A stretch of 32,168 nt of DNA from assembly GCA_946539105.1 (NCBI GenBank), contig CAMNHG010000004.1, forward strand, positions 1-32,168, written 5' to 3'. Each line of letters starts with the position of its first letter. Positions within the stretch are counted from its first letter, which is position 1. The translations under genes and the position numbers were made by a program. The DNA comes from an uncultured Clostridia bacterium (lineage in GTDB: Bacteria; Bacillota; Clostridia; Oscillospirales; Acutalibacteraceae). Positions 1 to 7,621 of the stretch are shown in pieces. A model generated the notes under the pieces. The model was not told the DNA's origin and did no database searches. It worked only from the letters and a program-made list of their open reading frames with translations.

Positions 1-31
1 TGAGTTTATCCGCAAGTCCTTCAAATGCCAT
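1..31 (-). CDS. ffh: Signal recognition particle protein Ffh, first codons only
   Basis: Only the first ten codons are inside the window. On the minus strand an ATG at 31-29 opens MAFEGLADKL, the standard start of bacterial Ffh, the GTPase that binds 4.5S RNA and delivers signal-bearing ribosomes to FtsY at the membrane. An AGGAG ribosome binding site lies a few bases upstream, between this start and the end of ylxM. The ylxM-ffh order is typical of Bacillota and supports the call. The rest of the gene lies left of the window, so no GTPase motif can be checked. Confidence 0.75.
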   Translation of the reverse strand, partial: MAFEGLADKL

Positions 32-40
32 AAGAACTCC

Positions 41-397
41 TTATTCCTTTAATCCAAGCGCGTCTGCCTTAATGCTGCGCGCAAGGTGTTTGATGTTTTG
101 ATTGTCTGTTTCCCGGTCGATTTTTTCGGCGGCAGTGCAAATTTTGTCAAGCCCCTGTTCAAGCTGTCTAAAGCGTTTAAGCATGCCCAGCTTTTGTTCA
201 AGCTCAAAAAGGCTTTGTTCGCAGCGTTTTATTCTGTCGCGCACGCCCTGGCGTGTAATGCCGGTTTGAGCGGCAATCTCCGAGAGCGATAAATCCTCGT
301 TGTAGTAGAGGTCTACCATCTGCGCGGCCTCGGGCTTGAGCAGCCCGCCGTAAAAATCAAGCAGCAGAGAAATTTCAATGTTCTTCTCCATTTCCAT
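41..397 (-). CDS. ylxM: YlxM/p13-like helix-turn-helix protein (UPF0122), partner of Ffh
   Basis: This 118-residue protein belongs to the YlxM (UPF0122) family, small sigma-70 region 4-like proteins encoded just before ffh in Bacillota and linked to the signal recognition particle. The family signature is clear: LLLDFYGGLLKPEAAQMVDL (about residues 11-30), then YYNEDLSLSEIAAQTGITRQ and a further GVRDRIKRCE, which form the helix-turn-helix. The C-terminal third is charged and probably helical. Its stop codon lies about 10 bp from the ffh start, so the two genes are almost certainly co-transcribed from the minus-strand promoter at 445-473. Length is normal for the family. Its exact molecular role is not settled. 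Confidence 0.9.
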   Translation of the reverse strand: MEMEKNIEISLLLDFYGGLLKPEAAQMVDLYYNEDLSLSEIAAQTGITRQGVRDRIKRCEQSLFELEQKLGMLKRFRQLEQGLDKICTAAEKIDRETDNQNIKHLARSIKADALGLKE

Positions 398-414
398 AGC
401 TCCTTGCTATGAGT

Positions 415-437
415 GTGTAAAGCAAAAATCTTTACAC
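415..437. promoter_or_regulatory. 8-bp inverted repeat at the ylxM transcription start
   Basis: GTGTAAAG (415-422) and CTTTACAC (430-437) form a perfect inverted repeat with a 7-bp gap. It sits at or just downstream of the expected start of the ylxM-ffh promoter. A further TCTTTAC half-site lies at 458-464 in the promoter spacer, 29 bp from the one at 429-435. The placement suits a repressor operator; an mRNA leader hairpin is the alternative. No regulator is identified. Confidence 0.45.
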
Positions 438-444
438 CTCTGGT

Positions 445-473
445 ATTATATACTACATCTTTACTTTTGTCAA
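445..473 (-). promoter_or_regulatory. Consensus sigma-A promoter for ylxM-ffh
   Basis: Read on the minus strand, TTGACA (473-468), a 17-bp spacer and TATAAT (450-445) form a perfect consensus promoter. The expected start lies near 438, about 40 bp before the ylxM ATG at 397. This points to strong basal transcription of the ylxM-ffh unit, possibly tuned by the inverted repeat at its start. Confidence 0.85.
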
Positions 474-757
474 GTAAAACCTTGTATTTTTGCCGAATTT
501 ATTCTTTTTGCAAAAAGCACGCGGCGAAAAATATCAGAAATTATTGACCATAAATGACTTTTAAGATAATCTAATTACTATTTGCACAAGCTTGTATTAT
601 CCAATATTATAATAATATCACGAAAGTGTACAAACCGCACAAAAATATGCCTGCCTTTTTGTGATTAAATACAAAAATTAAAAAAATAGTTAGAAATCAT
701 ATTTTTTAAAAGCCTTTGCAGAATTTTTGTGTTATAATAACTATAAATATGGCAATT
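474..757. other. AT-rich intergenic region between divergent ylxM and phoH
   Basis: No gene, RNA gene or repeat can be supported here. The stretch is very AT-rich. It holds one plausible rightward promoter (582-610) and an isolated TATAAT at 733-738 without a good -35. Short reading frames show no protein-like composition or ribosome binding site. Confidence 0.6.
582..610 (+). promoter_or_regulatory. Possible sigma-A promoter for phoH operon
   Basis: TTGCAC (582-587), a 17-bp spacer and TATTAT (605-610) match sigma-A spacing and would give a leader of about 155-180 nt before phoH. A closer TATAAT at 733-738 lacks a matching -35. In such AT-rich sequence the match is only suggestive. Confidence 0.4.
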
Positions 758-798
758 AGGAGAATGATCTTACGGAACAAGTAATAAGCATTGACAGA

Positions 799-1731
799 AT
801 GGAGAATGTTGCTCAGCTTTTCGGCAGCTTCGATCAGAACATCAAGCTGATCGAGCGCGAGTTCGGCGTAAAAATCACCTGCCGCGACAGCGAGCTTAAA
901 ATTGACGGCGATATCGAGAGCGTCTCAAAGGCGAGCACGGTTATCGAGAGCCTTCTGCAGTTTATTAACCGCGGCGAGGCACTGTCCGAGCAAAATATCC
1001 GTTACTGTATCTCCCTTGTCAACGAGGGGTCGGAGGAAAAAATTGAACAGCTCGCGGGCGACTGCGTCTGCATTACCGCCAAGGGCAAGCCGATAAAGCC
1101 AAAGACAATCGGTCAGAAGCGTTACTGCAATATGATAGCCAAAAACACAGTCACAATCGGTGTTGGTCCTGCCGGTACGGGAAAAACCTACCTTGCCGTG
1201 GCTATGGCGGTTACGGCATTCAGAAGCAAGCAGGTAAACAGAATTATCCTTACCCGTCCTGCTGTTGAAGCCGGAGAAAAGCTCGGCTTTCTGCCCGGAG
1301 ATTTGCAGAGCAAGGTCGATCCGTACTTACGACCGCTGTATGACGCGCTGTTTGATATGCTTGGAGCGGAAACCTACCAAAAGTACGTTGAGCGCGGAAA
1401 CATCGAGGTTGCACCGCTTGCGTATATGAGGGGAAGAACGCTTGACGACAGCTTTATTATCCTCGATGAAGCCCAGAACACCACCGGCGAGCAAATGAAG
1501 ATGTTTTTAACAAGGCTGGGCTTCAACTCGAAAATGGTTATTACAGGCGATATCACGCAGATTGACCTTCCCAGAGGCGCGAAAAGCGGACTGAAGGACT
1601 GCGTAAAGATTCTCAAAAACATTGAAGGCATAGGCCACTGCACATTTGACGCAAAGGACGTTGTCCGCCACAAGCTGGTTCAGGACATTATTAAGGCTTA
1701 CGCAAAATATGAAAGCAAAGCAAAATCGTAA
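799..1731 (+). CDS. phoH: PhoH-like P-loop ATPase (PhoL type)
   Basis: This cytoplasmic protein of the PhoH/PhoL family is an ATPase linked to RNA metabolism and usually encoded with ybeY. An N-terminal KH-like region (about residues 1-90) precedes the ATPase core, with Walker A GPAGTGKT at about 123-130 and a Walker B-type FIILDEAQN. Typical motifs ILTRPAVEAGEKLGFLPGDL and VITGDITQIDLPRG are present. The given start is the first ATG. However, the frame stays protein-like upstream (TEQVISIDR), and an AGGAG at 758-762 stands 9 nt before an in-frame ACG at 772, exactly where relatives would start as M-E-Q. Translation may therefore begin at 772 with ACG, giving 319 residues. No good ribosome binding site precedes the ATG at 799. 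Confidence 0.9.
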   Translation: MENVAQLFGSFDQNIKLIEREFGVKITCRDSELKIDGDIESVSKASTVIESLLQFINRGEALSEQNIRYCISLVNEGSEEKIEQLAGDCVCITAKGKPIKPKTIGQKRYCNMIAKNTVTIGVGPAGTGKTYLAVAMAVTAFRSKQVNRIILTRPAVEAGEKLGFLPGDLQSKVDPYLRPLYDALFDMLGAETYQKYVERGNIEVAPLAYMRGRTLDDSFIILDEAQNTTGEQMKMFLTRLGFNSKMVITGDITQIDLPRGAKSGLKDCVKILKNIEGIGHCTFDAKDVVRHKLVQDIIKAYAKYESKAKS

Positions 1732-1775
1732 GAAAAAACCGTGATATAAGAATTAAGAAAGAGAAGGTGGTTAAT

Positions 1776-2282
1776 TTGGCAGACAAAATTAAAGTAATTA
1801 TTACTAACAACCAAAAAACCGTAAAAATTCCTACGGGAATCAGAATGCTTGTCCGCCGCTGCTGCAACGCGGTATTAAAGCTCGAAAACTTTGAAGGTCC
1901 CGCGGAAATCAGCGTAACATTTACCGATAACGCCGGCATTAAGGAGCTTAACAAGCAGTACCGCGATAAGGATATAGAAACCGACGTTCTGTCTTTCCCG
2001 ATGGGTGAAAACGGCGTTTACGATACCGATATGGAGACCGGCGCGAAGATTTTGGGCGACGTTGTAATCTCGATTGAAAAGGCGAGAGATCAGGCTGAAC
2101 TCTACGGTCATTCGCTGCAGAGAGAAGTTGGCTATCTTACCGCTCACAGCGTTCTCCACCTGCTGGGCTACGACCATATGGAAAAGCTCGAAAAGGTAAG
2201 AATGAGAGAAAAGGAAGAGCTTGTTATGGAGCAGCTGGGACTTCCGGCTTCGTCAAGCTACATTGTTGCGGATTACGAATAA
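1776..2282 (+). CDS. ybeY: Endoribonuclease YbeY, rRNA maturation factor
   Basis: YbeY is a zinc-dependent single-strand endoribonuclease needed for 16S rRNA 3'-end processing and 70S ribosome quality control. The family signature is HSVLHLLGYDH, with the three zinc-binding histidines at about 124, 128 and 134. DVLSFPMGE in the middle is also typical. I chose the TTG at 1776 because an AAGGTGG ribosome binding site (1764-1770) lies 5 nt upstream and the protein then begins MADKIKV; a GTG at 1767 falls inside that site. At 168 residues it is normal length. It lies just after phoH, the usual pair, and its stop overlaps the dgkA ATG by one base, showing translational coupling. Confidence 0.93.
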   Translation: MADKIKVIITNNQKTVKIPTGIRMLVRRCCNAVLKLENFEGPAEISVTFTDNAGIKELNKQYRDKDIETDVLSFPMGENGVYDTDMETGAKILGDVVISIEKARDQAELYGHSLQREVGYLTAHSVLHLLGYDHMEKLEKVRMREKEELVMEQLGLPASSSYIVADYE

Positions 2283-2758
2283 TGAAAAAGCAGCTTAACA
2301 GCTTTGGCTGCGCAATAAAGGGATTTTTCAGCGCAGTGTGCAGTGAAGGGCACCTGCGCTTTCACCTTGTCGCGGCGGTGTATGTGTTGATTTTTGCTTC
2401 GTTCTATAACTTTACTGCGGCGCAGAGGGCGGTTTTGATTATATTAATCGCGCTTGTTATTTCCGCGGAGCTTGTTAATACGGCGATTGAAAACACCTGC
2501 GACGCTATTACCGAGGAGAAAAACGCGCATATACGCCGCGCGAAGGATATGGCGGCAGGAGCGGTGCTGGTGCTGTCAGCGGCGGCAGCCGCCGTAGCGG
2601 TAATATTCTTTTGGAATTTGGAAGTCATAAGGAATATTTTTTCGTACTTCTCGCAAAATATACCGATGTTGATACTTTTGATTGTATCTGCGGTTGTGTC
2701 TGTGCTTTTTATTGCGATAAGCCCAAGTAAAATAATTAATAAATTCAAAAAAGACTGA
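2282..2758 (+). CDS. dgkA: Diacylglycerol/undecaprenol kinase, DgkA family
   Basis: This small integral membrane kinase of the prokaryotic DAGK family phosphorylates diacylglycerol or, in most Gram-positive bacteria, undecaprenol to recycle the cell wall lipid carrier. The active-site signature runs from SAELVNTAIENTCDAI to the downstream HIRRAKDMAAGAV. Three membrane helices lie within about residues 25-115. The protein is 158 residues, longer than the usual 120-135, because an extra hydrophobic segment (about 122-148) follows the kinase core. Which lipid is used cannot be decided from sequence, but the Gram-positive context favours undecaprenol. It is the last gene before a terminator. Confidence 0.9.
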   Translation: MKKQLNSFGCAIKGFFSAVCSEGHLRFHLVAAVYVLIFASFYNFTAAQRAVLIILIALVISAELVNTAIENTCDAITEEKNAHIRRAKDMAAGAVLVLSAAAAAVAVIFFWNLEVIRNIFSYFSQNIPMLILLIVSAVVSVLFIAISPSKIINKFKKD

Positions 2759-2759
2759 G

Positions 2760-2799
2760 AGCATTTTTGCCTTTTACGGCGGAAATGCTTTTATTTTTT
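2760..2799 (+). terminator. Intrinsic terminator after dgkA
   Basis: AGCATTT (2760-2766) pairs with AAATGCT (2783-2789), with an inner GCC/GGC pairing, and is followed by a T-rich run (2790-2799). It starts right after the dgkA stop and separates phoH-ybeY-dgkA from era. Confidence 0.75.
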
Positions 2800-2856
2800 G
2801 ACACAATGTGTTATACTGTAAATTGGAATATTTTATTAAATTATAAAGAGGTAACT

Positions 2857-3765
2857 ATGAATACTAATGATAAATCGGCGTTTGTCGCCATAGTCGGCAA
2901 ACCGAATGTCGGCAAAAGCTCAATACTCAACAGGCTTATGGGGCAGAAAATCGCGATTGTATCCTCAAAGCCCCAGACCACGCGCAACCGCATTACGGGC
3001 GTGCTGACCAAGGGCGAGTACCAGATTGTTTTCTTCGACACTCCCGGTATGCACAAGCCAAAGAACACCCTCGGCAAGTATATGGTTCGTTCGGTAAACG
3101 AGAGCGTCGGCGGAGTTGACTGCTGTATGCTCGTGGTTGAGGCAGGCAAAGAACCGTCGCCTGCGGATTTGAGCCTGATTGAAAAATTCAAGGTAATGGA
3201 GATGCCGGCGATTCTCGCGATAAACAAGATTGATATGCTAAAGGAAAAGGATGTGCTGATGAAGCAAATTCTGACCTACTCAAATCTTTACGATTTTGAG
3301 GCGGTCGTACCTGTCAGCGCGCAGGACGGCAGCGGAATTGACGAGCTGTTCGAGGAGCTAAAAAAGCAGGCTTCCGAGGGCGGACATTTCTTCGATGACG
3401 ACACCCTCACCGACCAGCCCGAACGCGTAATCGTCGCCGAGATTATAAGGGAAAAAATCCTGCGCCTCTGCGACAAGGAAATCCCCCACGGCACGGCGGT
3501 TTTGATTGAGAAGATGAAAACCCGCGACAACGGAATTATGGATATCGACGCGACGATTTTCTGCGAGCGCGAAACCCACAAGCGCATAATAATCGGCAAA
3601 AACGGCGCGATGCTCAAAAAAATCAGCACCTACGCGCGTCAGGACATCGAGAGATTTTTCGATTGCAAGGTATTTTTGCAGACCTGGATAAAGGTCAAGG
3701 AGGATTGGCGCAACCGCGCGCAGTTGGTGCAGAATTTCGGTTACGACGAACGCAATTTTGATTGA
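2857..3765 (+). CDS. era: GTPase Era
   Basis: Era is an essential GTPase that binds the 3' end of 16S rRNA during 30S assembly. The protein has G1 GKPNVGKS (14-21), G2 TTR (41-43), G3 DTPG (61-64) and G4 NKID (123-126), followed by a C-terminal KH RNA-binding domain with HKRIIIGKNGAMLKKI and the FFDCKVFLQTWIKVKEDWR end. I chose the ATG at 2857 because AAAGAGG stands 5 nt upstream and the GTPase domain then starts at the normal distance; the frame is open further upstream but overlaps the preceding terminator. Its 302 residues are typical. The era-yqzL-recO order is a Bacillota hallmark. Confidence 0.96.
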   Translation: MNTNDKSAFVAIVGKPNVGKSSILNRLMGQKIAIVSSKPQTTRNRITGVLTKGEYQIVFFDTPGMHKPKNTLGKYMVRSVNESVGGVDCCMLVVEAGKEPSPADLSLIEKFKVMEMPAILAINKIDMLKEKDVLMKQILTYSNLYDFEAVVPVSAQDGSGIDELFEELKKQASEGGHFFDDDTLTDQPERVIVAEIIREKILRLCDKEIPHGTAVLIEKMKTRDNGIMDIDATIFCERETHKRIIIGKNGAMLKKISTYARQDIERFFDCKVFLQTWIKVKEDWRNRAQLVQNFGYDERNFD

Positions 3766-3834
3766 TGAAATCAGGAAAAATATTCATTAAATAATCAATT
3801 CAAAAATCAAAACACTATTTTGGGAGGTGTTTTG

Positions 3835-4008
3835 ATGGATGAATGGTATATGTGGCAGGTGTTTTTTCAGACGGGCAGCGTGCTCGACTACATCCGCTAC
3901 AAAAGTATTCAAAGCTCAAAGGACTTGGGTGCAGACACCGTGAGAAGGGAGATTACCGATGAAGTTCCAGACGGACGGACTGATTATCAAAGAACAGAAT
4001 ATCGGTGA
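3835..4008 (+). CDS. yqzL: YqzL-like small protein
   Basis: A 57-residue protein starting MDEWYMWQVFFQTGSVLDYI. The W-x-V-F-x-Q-T-G pattern and the position between era and recO match the YqzL family of Bacillota, whose function is unknown. GGGAGGTG at 3822-3829 is a strong ribosome binding site 5 nt before the ATG. Oddly, the frame runs 50 bases into recO in another frame, so residues from about 42 onward (basic and proline-poor) are dictated by the recO start region; the conserved core ends well before that. Overlap with recO suggests translational coupling. Confidence in the gene is good; confidence in the family is moderate because the protein is so short. Confidence 0.75.
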   Translation: MDEWYMWQVFFQTGSVLDYIRYKSIQSSKDLGADTVRREITDEVPDGRTDYQRTEYR

Positions 4009-4702
4009 GCAGGACAAGTTGGTTTATGCCCTAACCAAATCCCACGGAGTTATCAAGGCGTTTGTGCGCGGCGCGAAGAATATTAAAAATCAAAAATGCG
4101 CGCCGTCGTCGCTGCTCTCATATTCCCGGCTCACCTTTTACAAAAGCCGGGAAAGCTACATAATCGGTGACGCGCGGATTTTGCGGATTTTTTCAAAGCT
4201 GCGCGGAGATGTTAAAAAGACCTGCCTGGCACAGTATTTTTGCGAGCTCGCGCTTACAATCTGTCCGCGCGAGCAGCCGGCGGAGAAGTTTTTGAGCCTA
4301 ATGCTCAATTCGCTTTATTTAATCTCAGAGGGCAAGCGGAGTGAGCAGCTTGTAAAGCCCTGCTTTGAAATGCGCCTTGCCGCAATGGCAGGCTATATGC
4401 CCGACTTGGTGATGTGCCGCGAATGCGGAGTTTACGCTGCCGAGGAAATGTACTTTTCTCCGCGCACGGGTGAGATTGAGTGCGCTACCTGTCACGGAAC
4501 ACAGGCAGACGGAATGATAAAGCTCAGCGAGGCTGCTCTTACGGCTCTCAGACACACGGTGTATTCCGACGATGACAAGCTGTTTTCGTTCACCCTAAGC
4601 GACGAGGGGCTGAAAATGCTAAACGCCGCGTCGGAAAGCTACTTGCAGTACCGCTTTGAAAAAGAATTTAAAACCCTTAATTTTTACAAGGCTATTACAT
4701 AG
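3959..4702 (+). CDS. recO: DNA repair protein RecO
   Basis: RecO loads RecA at gapped DNA together with RecR (RecFOR pathway). The N-terminal OB-fold begins MKFQTDGLIIKEQNIGEQDK and the C-terminal part has a zinc site made of C153-x2-C156 and C175-x2-C178. The length of 247 residues is normal. AAGGGAG lies about 8 nt before the ATG, inside the end of yqzL. It follows era and yqzL as in other Bacillota, and mutS2 starts 8 bp after its stop, suggesting one repair-related transcription unit. Confidence 0.94.
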   Translation: MKFQTDGLIIKEQNIGEQDKLVYALTKSHGVIKAFVRGAKNIKNQKCAPSSLLSYSRLTFYKSRESYIIGDARILRIFSKLRGDVKKTCLAQYFCELALTICPREQPAEKFLSLMLNSLYLISEGKRSEQLVKPCFEMRLAAMAGYMPDLVMCRECGVYAAEEMYFSPRTGEIECATCHGTQADGMIKLSEAALTALRHTVYSDDDKLFSFTLSDEGLKMLNAASESYLQYRFEKEFKTLNFYKAIT

Positions 4703-4710
4703 GAAAAGTT

Positions 4711-7074
4711 ATGAACAGACATTATAAAACACTTGAACTCGATAAAATTTTACAGCGTTTATCCGACTTAACTGTGCTCGATTCCGCGCGTGAGGAAGCG
4801 TTGAAGCTCGAGCCTGTTTTCGAACTTGACAAGGTAAACAAGCGATTAAAGCAGACCGACGACGCGCTTATGCTCAGCGGAAGGTTCGGCTCGCCGTCCT
4901 TTGGCGGAGCGGTAAGCTGCGCGGGAAGTTTAAGGCGCGCTCAGGCAGGAGGCTGCCTTTCGACCTCGGAGCTGCTCAAAATCGCGCGGACTCTCCATGT
5001 TATCCGCACGGTAAAGGAGTGGCACTCAAAGTTCGCGTCTGTAGATAATTCGCTCGATATTTATTTCAGTGGACTTGTATCCAACAAGTTTTTAGAGGAT
5101 AAAATCACAACCGCGATTATCAGCGAGGACGAAATTTCCGACAAGGCAAGCCCTGCGCTGTCGGATATCCGCAGAAAGATCCGCACTGCTTCATCAAAGG
5201 CGCGCGAGGTGCTCGATAAAATCATCCACAGCTCATCGTACGTAAAATATTTGCAGGAGGCTATCGTCACCCAACGCGACGGCAGATATGTTGTGCCTGT
5301 CCGCAGCGAGTGCAGGAACAACGTTCCGGGCTTGGTGCACGACACCTCGTCAAGCGGTCAGACCGTGTTTATTGAGCCGATGGGAGTTGTGCAGGCAAAT
5401 AACGACATAAAGCTCTTAAAGGGCAAGGAGGAGGACGAAATTGAACGAATCCTCTTTGAGCTTTCCGTAAGCGCGGGCGATTACGCCGACGCGATTATAA
5501 GGAGCTACGACAACCTCTGCACGCTTAATTTAATCTTCGCCAAGGCGGAGCTTGCCTACAGAATGCGCGCCTCAATGCCGGTTATGAACGACCGCGGAAA
5601 AATCAATCTAAAGCAGGCGCGGCATCCTCTTATTGAAAAGGAAAAGGTCGTGCCGATTGACGTAAACCTCGGCAACGAGTTCGATACGCTCGTGATCACA
5701 GGCCCGAACACGGGCGGTAAAACCGTAACGCTAAAGACAATCGGACTTTTAACGCTGATGGCTATGTGCGGACTTTTGGTGTCGTGCGCCGACAACAGCG
5801 AGCTGAGCGTTTTCCGCAGGGTTCTTGTGGACATCGGCGACGAGCAGAGCATTGAGCAGTCGCTGTCCACCTTTTCGGCTCATATGACGAATATCGTTCA
5901 GATAATTAAGCTCGCGAACGCAGGCTCGCTTTGCCTGATAGACGAGCTCGGAGCAGGAACCGATCCTGTCGAGGGCGCGGCTTTGGCGATTGCGATTCTT
6001 GAAAAGCTCCGTTCAAAGGGAGCGAAAATCGCTTCAACCACCCACTACGCCGAGCTAAAGGAGTTCGCGCTCAGAACCGACGGCGTAGAAAACGGCTGCT
6101 GCGAGTTTGACGTAGCGACATTAAAGCCTACCTACCGTTTGCTCATCGGCGTGCCCGGAAAGAGCAACGCGTTCGCAATTTCGCGCAGACTCGGCTTGGG
6201 TGAGGACGTTGTAGAACGCGCAAACGAGCTTGTGTCCACCGAGAGCAGACAGTTCGAGGACGTGGTTGAAAAGCTCGAAAAACGGCGTCAGGGGCTTGAA
6301 AAACAGCTTGAAAACGCCAACCGCCTCACAGCAAAGGCAAATACCGAAAAGCAAAAGGCTGAAAATGAGCTCAGAAAGGCAAAGCTCGACGCCGAGCGCG
6401 AGATTGAACGCGCCAAGCAGGAGGCTCAGCGTATTGTGTCAAGCACACGCGCAAGGGCGGACGCGCTTGTTGAGGAGCTTGAAAAGGCGCGCAGGGAAAA
6501 GGAGCTTTCCGCCGATCAGCGTTCAAAGCTCAGGCGTGAAATCAACCAAATGGAAGCCGGGGCAGACCCGATTAAGCTCAAAAATATTCCCGATGAAGAG
6601 TACAAGCTGCCGCGTCCGCTTAAGGTCGGCGACGAGGTGCTGATTTACGATATCGACAAAAACGCGACGGTTCTCGCGCCGCCGAACAAGGACGGAGTTG
6701 TGCTTGTTCAGGCAGGAATAATCAAGACGAGGGTTGACATCAAAAACCTCCGCCTGCTAAAGTCAAAGGTAAAGCCGCCCGCGGCAAAGCTGACGACTAC
6801 GCGCAGTATGCCCAGCCGCATGGACGCGCGTCCCGAAACCGAGGTTGACGTTCGCGGACTGACGGCTTTTGAGGCAACCGGGGTGGTTGACAAGGCGATT
6901 GACAACGCCGTGCTGTCGGGAATTAACAAGCTGACAATCATCCACGGCAAGGGCACAGGCGTGCTCAGACGCGAGATTAACAGATTTTTGCGCTCAAACA
7001 AAGCTGTAAAATCCCAACGCCTCGGAACCTTCGGCGAGGGAGAAGACGGAGTTACAATCGTTGAATTAAAATAA
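4711..7074 (+). CDS. mutS2: Endonuclease MutS2
   Basis: MutS2 is a MutS-related ATPase with a C-terminal Smr domain. It suppresses recombination and, in Bacillus, acts on collided ribosomes. The protein has the MutS core and clamp without the mismatch-binding domain, Walker A GPNTGGKT (331-338), Walker B around D411-E412 (LIDELGAGTDP), a long coiled coil rich in Lys, Glu and Ala (about 515-625), a KOW-like segment, and the Smr domain from about 711 (EVDVRG) with HGKGTG at 745-750. Its 787 residues match the family. It starts 8 bp after recO and ends 31 bp before rimM, so all may be co-transcribed. Confidence 0.96.
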   Translation: MNRHYKTLELDKILQRLSDLTVLDSAREEALKLEPVFELDKVNKRLKQTDDALMLSGRFGSPSFGGAVSCAGSLRRAQAGGCLSTSELLKIARTLHVIRTVKEWHSKFASVDNSLDIYFSGLVSNKFLEDKITTAIISEDEISDKASPALSDIRRKIRTASSKAREVLDKIIHSSSYVKYLQEAIVTQRDGRYVVPVRSECRNNVPGLVHDTSSSGQTVFIEPMGVVQANNDIKLLKGKEEDEIERILFELSVSAGDYADAIIRSYDNLCTLNLIFAKAELAYRMRASMPVMNDRGKINLKQARHPLIEKEKVVPIDVNLGNEFDTLVITGPNTGGKTVTLKTIGLLTLMAMCGLLVSCADNSELSVFRRVLVDIGDEQSIEQSLSTFSAHMTNIVQIIKLANAGSLCLIDELGAGTDPVEGAALAIAILEKLRSKGAKIASTTHYAELKEFALRTDGVENGCCEFDVATLKPTYRLLIGVPGKSNAFAISRRLGLGEDVVERANELVSTESRQFEDVVEKLEKRRQGLEKQLENANRLTAKANTEKQKAENELRKAKLDAEREIERAKQEAQRIVSSTRARADALVEELEKARREKELSADQRSKLRREINQMEAGADPIKLKNIPDEEYKLPRPLKVGDEVLIYDIDKNATVLAPPNKDGVVLVQAGIIKTRVDIKNLRLLKSKVKPPAAKLTTTRSMPSRMDARPETEVDVRGLTAFEATGVVDKAIDNAVLSGINKLTIIHGKGTGVLRREINRFLRSNKAVKSQRLGTFGEGEDGVTIVELK

Positions 7075-7105
7075 TTCCATAAAAGAAAAAAGCTAAGGAT
7101 ATATT

Positions 7106-7621
7106 ATGAAAAAACAATTTTTGGAAACAGGCAGAATTGTAGGCACACACGGAATCAAGGGCGAGGTAAGAATTGAGCCGTGGTGCGATTCACCCCGGTT
7201 TTTATGCGCATTTAAAAAACTCTACCTCGATGAAAAGGGAGAAACCTTTTTTGAGGTAAAATCACGTCCGCATAAAAACATCGTCCTCGCGAAAATCAAG
7301 GGTGTAGAGACCATCGACCAAGCCGAAAAACTTCGCGGAAAAATCGTCTACATCAACCGCGATGACATCACCCTCGGCGAGGGCGTTGAGTTTGTGCAGG
7401 ATTTAATCGGCGCGAGGGTGATTGACGCGGACACCGATAAAGAATACGGAACCCTCACCGACGTGCTTCGCACAGGCGCGAACGACGTGTACGAGATTAC
7501 CGGCACCGACGGCAAAAAGTACCTTGCTCCCGTCATTGATGACGTTATCATCGAAAAGAACACTGACGAGGGATATGTGCTTATCCGCCCGATGAAAGGA
7601 ATTTTTGACGATGAGGATTGA
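7106..7621 (+). CDS. rimM: Ribosome maturation factor RimM
   Basis: RimM binds ribosomal protein S19 and assists maturation of the 30S head. The N-terminal domain carries the typical GRIVGTHGIKGEVRIEP (about 8-24). The C-terminal PRC-barrel includes DLIGARVIDADT and ends near PVIDDVIIEKN. The length of 171 residues is normal. It overlaps trmD by 11 bases, the usual rimM-trmD pairing. No rpsP or KH-domain protein gene precedes it, unlike many Bacillota where the unit is rpsP-ylqC-rimM-trmD. Confidence 0.94.
   Translation: MKKQFLETGRIVGTHGIKGEVRIEPWCDSPRFLCAFKKLYLDEKGETFFEVKSRPHKNIVLAKIKGVETIDQAEKLRGKIVYINRDDITLGEGVEFVQDLIGARVIDADTDKEYGTLTDVLRTGANDVYEITGTDGKKYLAPVIDDVIIEKNTDEGYVLIRPMKGIFDDED

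Noticed and set aside
2767..2856. Upstream extension of era in the same frame
   Set aside because: It would start inside the dgkA terminator, lacks a ribosome binding site and gives a non-homologous N-terminus.
6230..6643. A 137-codon plus-strand frame inside mutS2
   Set aside because: Its Arg/Ser-rich composition is typical of an off-frame reading of the Lys/Glu-rich coiled-coil region.
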